Source of the DNA: Magnetococcales bacterium
GTDB taxonomy: Bacteria; Pseudomonadota; Magnetococcia; Magnetococcales; DC0425bin3
NCBI GenBank assembly: GCA_015229045.1
Contig: JADGCJ010000209.1
Coordinates: 1 to 5,143 of the forward strand
DNA: 5,143 bases
Direction: 5' to 3'
Positions 1 through 5,143 of the stretch are shown here, piece by piece (within the stretch, counting starts at the first letter, position 1; every line of letters begins with the position of its first letter). Position numbers and translations under genes: made by a program. A model generated the notes under the pieces. It made no database searches, was not told the origin of the DNA, and was given only the letters and a program-made list of their open reading frames with translations.

Positions 1-1047
1 TCGTTCCAGGAGAATCAGATCATTTTCATCTGGCTTTTTTTCGTATTGATTCTTGCCGATTTTATATTGAATCAATACAGGTTTACGCTTAGGCGTTTGG
101 ATAGGATTGCCAAAAACCGGATCCATTCTGGTCTCTTGGATTCGTTCCATGCGGGGTTTGGTTAACGCTACACCGCAATGAGGACACGGAAATTCCCCCA
201 TCACACGCTTGCTCTCCTCGTCTAGTGCCTCATTCAGAAACACCACCTCCCCGTCACAATCTGGGCAACGAAAAACCTCGCTCCAGACGGTGTATTCAAT
301 GCGGCCTGTACGCCCATCCTTATGCTGGGTTTCGTACATCCAACCCAGTTCCCATTCCACCTCGTCCAGCAATTTGCGTCCAGCTTCGGCGAAGGCATCT
401 ACGTCGAAAGGCAAATTATAGTTGGCGGCGATGAAGGTGGCCGCTGGCGATAAATCGTTGAGAATGGCCCGTCGGGTGCCCCAATTGGGTTTTCCCAGTC
501 CTTCTTTTTTCCAGATGGCCTCCAAATCCTGTTTATAACGATCTGGTGCGGAACCACAAAACTGAGCCGCCACACCAGTCATCCCTGAGCCGCAAAAACC
601 ATCCAGCACAATATCCCCCGGCTCGGTATAGTGCAAAATGGACGGAATGATGGCCAGATGAGGCACCTTGGTATGGTAGGAATGGGCCTTGTACAAAGCA
701 TCGGTCTTGCCCTCGCTCACGTCCACCGCGAAAGGGGTGCGGTGGTAAGGTTGATCGGGATCGTAGGGCCTGCCGTAATGACGAACAAACTCCTCCAGGA
801 ATGGATTGGGGCAGGCGGTATAATACGGTGGATCGGACATCGCCAGAATGTCATCATCGGAACCAATGGGGAATCCCTCGATTTTACGGAATGTTGGATC
901 TTTCAACTTCTCTCGCAGGATCTCCATGAAATGATTTCGCCGGGCATGATCATCTGCGAAGACCTGACCAAGGCACTCTACGGGACCGCTCTGAACCATG
1001 TCCAAATCATCAACATTAGGGAGTGTTTCTGTTTGCGGCTTTTTCAT
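1..1047 (-). CDS. Amino DNA methyltransferase (N6-adenine/N4-cytosine type), 5' part of gene, truncated by left window edge
   Basis: I translated this minus-strand frame from the ATG at 1047; it stays open for 349 codons to base 1. Residues 71-76 read SDPPYY, the catalytic motif IV of amino methyltransferases. Residues 149-155 (DGFCGSG) are the AdoMet-binding FxGxG motif I, and residues 196-211 (LNDLSPAATFIAANYN) follow it as in large COG1743/COG0863-like methylases. DPPY lies ahead of FxGxG, the beta-like order. Residues 261-264 (CPDC) and 288-291 (CPHC) form a likely zinc ribbon, perhaps within the target-recognition region. No DUF1156-type N-terminus is visible. The start is supported by a GAGGA ribosome site nine bases upstream and by an ATGA overlap with the preceding gene. 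By analogy with PglX-type enzymes in BREX operons it probably methylates host DNA as a self mark. The target base and sequence cannot be read from this. The C-terminal part is missing from the window. Confidence 0.9.
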   Translation of the reverse strand, partial: MKKPQTETLPNVDDLDMVQSGPVECLGQVFADDHARRNHFMEILREKLKDPTFRKIEGFPIGSDDDILAMSDPPYYTACPNPFLEEFVRHYGRPYDPDQPYHRTPFAVDVSEGKTDALYKAHSYHTKVPHLAIIPSILHYTEPGDIVLDGFCGSGMTGVAAQFCGSAPDRYKQDLEAIWKKEGLGKPNWGTRRAILNDLSPAATFIAANYNLPFDVDAFAEAGRKLLDEVEWELGWMYETQHKDGRTGRIEYTVWSEVFRCPDCDGEVVFLNEALDEESKRVMGEFPCPHCGVALTKPRMERIQETRMDPVFGNPIQTPKRKPVLIQYKIGKNQYEKKPDENDLILLER

Positions 1048-3029
1048 GCTGTTCCATCCTCTTTCAGGTTCGTCGCGTCGGTCATCCGGCGTCTTTTCAG
1101 TCGCAAGCCCGCATCGGTCAGCACATAGCGTTGGTTGGGGGATTGTGGTTTGTCCGGCATGGTCATGCGCACAACGCCTCCAGAAATCAACGGATTCATA
1201 TGTTTTTGTTTAAAGTAACCCCGATTTGAAACACCCATCCGGTCGATAATTTCCAGCATGGAGCGCGGCGCATCGCAAAACTCCACCACAGACCATTGAG
1301 ATTCGGTGAGCCGATCAAGGGATTGAACTTGTGCAGTGGATAAGCTGACTGTTTCATTCCCAGCTTGTGCAGTGGACAAGCTGGCGATTTCACTCCCAAC
1401 TTGCGCGGTAGATCCAATAATATTATGTGGCGATGGGAATAATGGTTTTGATAAGCTGGCTGTTTCACTCCCAGCTTGTGCAGTGGATAAGCTGACTGTT
1501 TCACTCCCAGCTTGTGCAGTGGATAAGCTGACAGACTCGGTCTGGATGATATCTGGGAAAAAACGGTCATGAAGATGGGATGCGAGCAGATAACGCACAC
1601 CTTCCTCCGTGGCTTCCAGCAATCCCTGAACCACCAGTTTTTTCAACAGGGATTGTGAATCTGGTCCATTGAGATTGGTCACTGCCTTCACATCCATGAT
1701 AGTCAGAAAACCAGTCCGACAGGCATACGCGAAGGCCTTTGCCTGATTGTCATCCAAATGAACGCCAAGGCTGGCATGGAACAGTTCCTGCTTTTCGGTC
1801 AGCAATACCTCCTTCAATAAAACCAGTTCAAATGATTTTCCTGCTTTGTCATTTTGGATGGTGGGAGGAACACACCCAAGTCTTTGCCAATTGGAAAAGA
1901 TGGAACGAAGACCAGTTCCCGCCTGATCACTCAGCCCGATACGCCGAAATCCAGCCACAATGGAAGGATTGCGAACCTCTTTTGCTGTGGGGTCCAACAG
2001 TTGCTCGGTAGTGGTGCTATAGGCGTCGCCAGGATTCCAAAACAGTGTCCGGTTCCGAAACAACTTGATGACCGGGGTGCGGGTCAAGTCACCAAAATCT
2101 TGATGTATCAGAAGGTTGATGACAGACTCCCGGAACGAGATATACTCAGGGGGAGCATCATGACGCCGCAGGGTAGCCTCCTCGACAGAAAACGGTTTTT
2201 CTGCCAAACGCATGTACTTTTCCACGATGGATAACCAAGCCTGGATCAGATTTTCTTCAATGACCAACCGATCATGCCATCGCTTGTCAGGAGACCATTG
2301 GTCAAAATCGCTATCAATGCGTTGAAAATCCACGACGGGACGGGGAAGGATCTGCCGAACATGTTTCCCTTTGCCAAAGAGGAGTACACCCGCTCGTGTG
2401 GGGATCAGACGTTCCGGGGTTTCGACCAGAAAGCCCCATTCATTGAGAAATTGAATGTCGGTCAAATGTACATGTCGCCCTGGATTTTTTTCGTTGTAGA
2501 TGCGTCGATACCAACCCACTGATTCAGGCTCGAAAAAACTTTCCACAGTCAAATCCTGAATCTTCTCTCCATCATATCGGTGGTCAGATGCGTCTCGCAG
2601 GAATCTCTTGATTTCATCCTGGGTGCATTGTTCGTCTCCACCACCGCGACGGATAAACGATTTGCGGATATCCCCTTGCAGATAAACCGGTTTCTCCTGA
2701 CGGTTGGATTCTGGGACATGAAAAATCAAGAGAGTTTTTCCCTCACAGTCAATAGCATCCTCTTGTACATTAATGACTTGGCTGAATTTCTTTCCTGCCC
2801 GTAAGACACTAAGGAAGTCATTTTGGACTTTGTCAACCTCAATAACGCCGACAATGTTCAAATTGCCTTTGATGTCTTCCACACCAAACACCAGCCATCC
2901 GCCCGAGGTATTGGCAAAAGCTGAAACCGTGCTGTAGGTATCTTCGGGTACACCACGTTGAGCCTTTTTGCACTCCATGTCGTTCCATTCAAATTTCTTT
3001 AACCTGGCGATCAGTTCATCCTTGGTCAT
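1044..3029 (-). CDS. Schlafen-like AlbA_2 / HATPase_c_4-like protein with winged helices (COG2865-type), complete
   Basis: Complete 661-residue protein from ATG at 3029 to TGA at 1044-1046. Residues about 12-146 are an AlbA_2 (Schlafen-like) domain: E14, E19 and K21 in the first strand, the signature AFANTSGGWLVFGVED (37-52), and the closing FIRRGGGDEQCTQDEI (125-140). Residues about 296-395 match the region that follows in COG2865 proteins, a divergent GHKL-ATPase-like fold: ESVINLLIHQDF (301-312, with N305 and H309), WNPGD (331-335) and RNPSIVAGF ... GTGLRSI (353-377). Residues about 425-482 look like a winged helix. Residues 501-568 are a 12-residue tandem repeat, and about 574-645 form a second winged helix with a basic tail (KRRR). 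The family was first called transcriptional regulators, but eukaryotic Schlafen AlbA-like domains can be RNases, so regulator and nuclease effector are both possible. The gene sits between DUF6079 and methyltransferase genes and overlaps both, which argues for a role in the same defence system. Domain calls are firm; function is inferred. Confidence 0.9.
   Translation of the reverse strand: MTKDELIARLKKFEWNDMECKKAQRGVPEDTYSTVSAFANTSGGWLVFGVEDIKGNLNIVGVIEVDKVQNDFLSVLRAGKKFSQVINVQEDAIDCEGKTLLIFHVPESNRQEKPVYLQGDIRKSFIRRGGGDEQCTQDEIKRFLRDASDHRYDGEKIQDLTVESFFEPESVGWYRRIYNEKNPGRHVHLTDIQFLNEWGFLVETPERLIPTRAGVLLFGKGKHVRQILPRPVVDFQRIDSDFDQWSPDKRWHDRLVIEENLIQAWLSIVEKYMRLAEKPFSVEEATLRRHDAPPEYISFRESVINLLIHQDFGDLTRTPVIKLFRNRTLFWNPGDAYSTTTEQLLDPTAKEVRNPSIVAGFRRIGLSDQAGTGLRSIFSNWQRLGCVPPTIQNDKAGKSFELVLLKEVLLTEKQELFHASLGVHLDDNQAKAFAYACRTGFLTIMDVKAVTNLNGPDSQSLLKKLVVQGLLEATEEGVRYLLASHLHDRFFPDIIQTESVSLSTAQAGSETVSLSTAQAGSETASLSKPLFPSPHNIIGSTAQVGSEIASLSTAQAGNETVSLSTAQVQSLDRLTESQWSVVEFCDAPRSMLEIIDRMGVSNRGYFKQKHMNPLISGGVVRMTMPDKPQSPNQRYVLTDAGLRLKRRRMTDATNLKEDGTA
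1048..1061 (-). promoter_or_regulatory. Ribosome binding site of the methyltransferase gene, inside the end of the AlbA_2 gene
   Basis: On the minus strand AAAGAGGA, with core GAGGA at 1057-1061, lies nine bases before the ATG at 1047. The start overlaps the preceding TGA as ATGA (1044-1047), a classic stop-restart arrangement. This fixes the methyltransferase start. Confidence 0.7.
1328..1532 (-). repeat. In-frame 36-bp tandem repeat (about 4.5 copies) in the AlbA_2 gene
   Basis: Plus-strand unit starts CTTGTGCAGTGGATAAGCTG and ends TTTCACTCCCAG. Copies are 1328-1363, 1364-1399, 1400-1474 (interrupted), 1475-1510 and a partial one at 1511-1532. Copies 1328-1363 and 1475-1510 differ at a single base. 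Each unit encodes 12 residues (SLSTAQAGSETV and variants SLSTAQAGSETA, SLSTAQAGNETV), protein residues 501-568. Because 36 is a multiple of three, gain or loss of copies keeps the frame and only changes the linker length between the two winged-helix regions. At three junctions (1361-1383, 1472-1494, 1508-1530) the sequence CAGCTT, 11 bases, AAGCTG forms a perfect 6-bp inverted repeat. Confidence 0.93.
1414..1452 (-). other. 39-bp in-frame insertion interrupting the third repeat copy
   Basis: When repeat copy 3 (1400-1474) is aligned with the 36-bp unit, 39 extra bases appear between 1413 and 1453. They encode 13 residues (KPLFPSPHNIIGS) unrelated to the repeat. GAT occurs on both sides of the extra material (1411-1413 and 1450-1452), so the exact edges are ambiguous. 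An AT-rich palindrome, ATAATATTAT, lies inside (1418-1427). It may be a small insertion, or the remaining unique linker between two blocks of repeats that expanded separately. Confidence 0.6.
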
Positions 3030-5143
3030 GGACTGCTCCGCCCAACACGATCCGCACTTTGCCAGGTTCCTTGCCCTTGATCAACCCGGTCAGAAAACGG
3101 TCGAACCGCTCCCGGAGTTCCTCCACCGTGGCTGGGGAACCGCCAGCCAGCAGGGCATCACGCAATCGCTGGTCACTGACGTCAATTTTTTCCAATCCTG
3201 ACAGAACCTCCCGAACAGCATGGATGAAATCCTGATCCAGAGGATCCGGCAAGGTGCGACTTTGCACAAAGGCATCCACCCGTTTCCGGGCATCGGGTTT
3301 CAAGAGAGCAAGATTCTCCTGGGTGGTAGGATCTTCCAGGTTGTCCAGCAATGATCGGGTCCAACCAGCGGCCATGGATTCCAATTCTGTCTCCATCCGG
3401 TTCAGTCGTTCGGCCATGGGCGCGCCCCCGCTTTCGGCATTGGGGCGAAACGCGCAATGGGGACAGACCGGATTGACATCCAACTCCTGCTGGGTCAATC
3501 GATGGCAGATTTTCAAGGCTGCCAATTGGTTTTGGAATCCAGACAACTGGGTGGAAGGCATCAAGTCAATGGTGGCCAATCGTTTCAACTGCTCTGTGCG
3601 GGGATCACGCTTGATGGCCGTCGCTTTTTTCTCTTCATTGATCCCCAACCGGGCACGGGTGTGCAGCGTCCCATAGATTGCAATGAATGCATTTTTCAAC
3701 TCTATGAGACGATGTTTGGTTTGCTGGGCAAAGGCTGCCTTGCCGCGCGCCTTGGGGTCGATCAACTGGCCAATGATCTCCTGTCGCGCCTTGCGCATCT
3801 GCAAAACCCATTCATGCTCGGTGGGCAGAACTGTTTCCGCGATGGAAAGCCAGGAGGCCAAAGGCCCCAGATTATTGACCAGATCGTATAATGTTTCCCC
3901 CTCGATGAGAGTGGAAAACCCATCTTGATGCGCTCGAATCTGCAGGGCATTGAATTTCAGATTTTTCAATCGGCCAGGGGTGGTGAATCCCTGGAGGGAC
4001 TCCAGGAATGCCTTGATTTCGCCCAGTCTGACCTTGTATTCGCCCGCCAGGCTTTCCGACAGTAAAGTTTGGCCCCAAAACGGCAATCCACCCTGCAACC
4101 GTTGCCCCGTTATCACCAATCGTTGCAACACTGCGGTTACCTTGCTCTGAAGTTCCTGAATCGGTTCCGGTTTGCCCTGGGAGACCAACTGCGCCAAGCC
4201 CGTTGTCAGGCCCACGATCTCGAAAAGTGCCTTGATGGCCGGGATATCCCATTCCCGTGGACGTTCGACATGTTTGAATCCAACCAGATCATCCACTGAA
4301 CATGCCGCCAGTTCGTTCAGGTTGGATGCGTCGAATTTTTTTCCTGGAATGGTCAGGAGCAGTTCGCCAGCATGGACCAACGCCCCCAGAATGACCGCGC
4401 ACCACTCAAGTTCCAAACGCAAAGAGGTGGACGCCAGATACTCCACGCCATATTCACTCTGAATCAGTTCAACCCGATTGACCACCTGGCCCGGCGGTTT
4501 CTTCTCCAAGAGATCCAGCATATATTTGGCGTATCGGGAGTTGATCGGTTCCAGACGATCACCATCCAGGAGTTCCAAAGCATCCAAAACGGCTGTTGCC
4601 TGCCGGGTTCGGTTGCCGGTGGCAATGCCACGCAAGGCATCCTGGGCCGCCTGCTTGCGGTTGGCCGACGTAACCAGAAGCGAAAAATGGGGATAGTCTG
4701 GAGCTTGATCCTTGAAATGGGTGGCCAGAAGAGTCCCTGACATAATATTGATCATATCTCGAAAATTGATCCGGTCGCTGGCACCAATGCCGGACAACTC
4801 TCTCAGAGAATGCCCCTTGGCCCAATCCCTCAATATCTTGCGTCGTCCTTGATATTCCACTTCGAAGGCATGGGTTTCATTCTCCTGGAGCCATTTTACC
4901 AATTTCTGCAAAGAAGTGCTTGCCTTGGCCTCGTATGTGGATTTGGCGGTTCCCGAAGAAGTGGATGCCAAATCCAGCGCAGCGGCATACTGCCGCAAGG
5001 AGAGCCTGAAGGCATCGTCAGCATTGGCCAAATAGAAAAACACCTCGTCTGGCAGCTTCTCCTTCTTGAAATGGGGAGGCTCAAAAGGTTGAATGAAGTA
5101 AATATAGAAATCCCGTGGGGGCGCGGCAGTGGATCGTTCGTTG
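3016..5143 (-). CDS. DUF6079 protein (BrxC/PglY-like BREX ATPase family), C-terminal 708 residues, 5' end beyond right edge
   Basis: The frame is open from the right edge (first full codon at 5142) to TGA at 3016-3018. A GTG at 5043 could be taken as a start, but the 33 codons upstream of it continue a conserved-looking segment (DFYIYFIQPFEPPHF, fragment residues 11-25), so it is internal and the true start is outside the window. The overall sequence resembles DUF6079 proteins, large factors annotated in BREX loci as BrxC or PglY. The P-loop ATPase part expected at the N-terminus is not visible here. Recognisable stretches include the helical LASTSSGTAKSTYEAKA region, a segment around residues 150-195 with ANRKQAAQDALRGIA, and GKKFDASNL near 270. 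Residues 546-563 carry C546-H547 and CPHC (560-563), a probable zinc site, followed by FRP. A charged helical tail ends the protein. In BREX this family is needed for defence, but its mechanism is unresolved. The last 14 bases overlap the next gene. Confidence 0.88.
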   Translation of the reverse strand, partial: NERSTAAPPRDFYIYFIQPFEPPHFKKEKLPDEVFFYLANADDAFRLSLRQYAAALDLASTSSGTAKSTYEAKASTSLQKLVKWLQENETHAFEVEYQGRRKILRDWAKGHSLRELSGIGASDRINFRDMINIMSGTLLATHFKDQAPDYPHFSLLVTSANRKQAAQDALRGIATGNRTRQATAVLDALELLDGDRLEPINSRYAKYMLDLLEKKPPGQVVNRVELIQSEYGVEYLASTSLRLELEWCAVILGALVHAGELLLTIPGKKFDASNLNELAACSVDDLVGFKHVERPREWDIPAIKALFEIVGLTTGLAQLVSQGKPEPIQELQSKVTAVLQRLVITGQRLQGGLPFWGQTLLSESLAGEYKVRLGEIKAFLESLQGFTTPGRLKNLKFNALQIRAHQDGFSTLIEGETLYDLVNNLGPLASWLSIAETVLPTEHEWVLQMRKARQEIIGQLIDPKARGKAAFAQQTKHRLIELKNAFIAIYGTLHTRARLGINEEKKATAIKRDPRTEQLKRLATIDLMPSTQLSGFQNQLAALKICHRLTQQELDVNPVCPHCAFRPNAESGGAPMAERLNRMETELESMAAGWTRSLLDNLEDPTTQENLALLKPDARKRVDAFVQSRTLPDPLDQDFIHAVREVLSGLEKIDVSDQRLRDALLAGGSPATVEELRERFDRFLTGLIKGKEPGKVRIVLGGAVHDQG
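3030..3038 (-). promoter_or_regulatory. Ribosome binding site of the AlbA_2 gene, inside the end of the DUF6079 gene
   Basis: On the minus strand GGAG (3035-3038) sits five bases before the ATG at 3029. It lies within the last codons of the upstream gene, whose stop is 11 bases past the first base of the new start. This favours the 3029 start and suggests translational coupling. Confidence 0.7.

Noticed and set aside
1040..1070. Promoter or terminator between the AlbA_2 and methyltransferase genes
   Set aside because: The genes overlap by 4 nt and I saw no hairpin followed by a T-run; only a ribosome site is supported.
631..1128. 165-codon plus-strand open frame
   Set aside because: It lies opposite the methyltransferase gene, whose catalytic motifs are in the other strand, and its translation shows no recognisable domain.
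1414..1452. Mobile element or MITE at the interrupted repeat
   Set aside because: It is only 39 bp, without terminal inverted repeats; the 3-bp GAT flanks are too short to prove a target-site duplication.
1328..1532. Possible CRISPR array, since the unit is 36 bp
   Set aside because: The copies are directly adjacent with no unique spacers, lie in frame inside a gene and encode a regular 12-residue peptide repeat.
1336..1572. Plus-strand repeat-containing open frame (AVDKLTVSLPAC repeats) and the 1196-1600 minus frame with its own repeats
   Set aside because: A 36-bp repeat is open in several frames by periodicity; only the AlbA_2 frame continues into domains on both sides.
3254..3891. Plus-strand open frames of about 140 codons opposite the DUF6079 gene
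   Set aside because: They are antisense shadows with no recognisable domain; the minus strand carries a continuous family match.
5041..5043. GTG at 5043 as the start of the DUF6079 gene
   Set aside because: The same frame is open upstream to the window edge and encodes conserved-looking family sequence (FIQPFEPPHF), so this codon is internal.

Overview
The window is fully coding on the minus strand. It holds three tightly packed, overlapping genes that look like the middle of a BREX-type or BREX-like anti-phage defence operon. In transcription order (right to left) they are: (1) the C-terminal 708 residues of a DUF6079 protein of the BrxC/PglY kind, whose start lies beyond the right edge; (2) a complete 661-residue protein with an N-terminal Schlafen-like AlbA_2 domain, a degenerate GHKL/HATPase_c_4-like module and two winged-helix regions; (3) the first 349 residues of an amino (N6-adenine or N4-cytosine) DNA methyltransferase running off the left edge. 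The stop of gene 1 overlaps the start of gene 2 by 14 nt. Gene 2 and gene 3 share an ATGA. Each downstream gene has a Shine-Dalgarno sequence inside the end of the gene before it, so they are probably co-transcribed and translationally coupled.

The organism cannot be fixed from this sequence. Balanced base composition, standard ATG starts with GGAG/GAGGA ribosome sites and the protein types suit a Gram-negative bacterium, probably a proteobacterium. This is a weak inference, because defence islands move between hosts.

Right region (3016-5143): DUF6079 protein, with a C-terminal cysteine/histidine cluster that probably binds zinc. Middle (1044-3029): the AlbA_2 protein. Its standout feature is an in-frame 36-bp tandem repeat (1328-1532) that encodes a Ser/Thr/Ala/Gln-rich linker just before the C-terminal winged helix. 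One copy is interrupted by a 39-bp insertion. Left (1-1047): methyltransferase with the DPPY motif ahead of the FxGxG motif, then a four-cysteine zinc ribbon.

Working model (inference): the methyltransferase marks host DNA, the DUF6079 ATPase-type protein takes part in discrimination or exclusion of unmarked phage DNA, and the AlbA_2 protein is a regulator or an additional nucleic-acid-acting effector. Hallmark partners (PglZ phosphatase, helicase, BrxA/BrxB) are not in the window, so the BREX subtype cannot be assigned. No RNA gene, CRISPR array, transposase, promoter or terminator was found. There is no non-coding stretch: the whole window is covered by the three genes.
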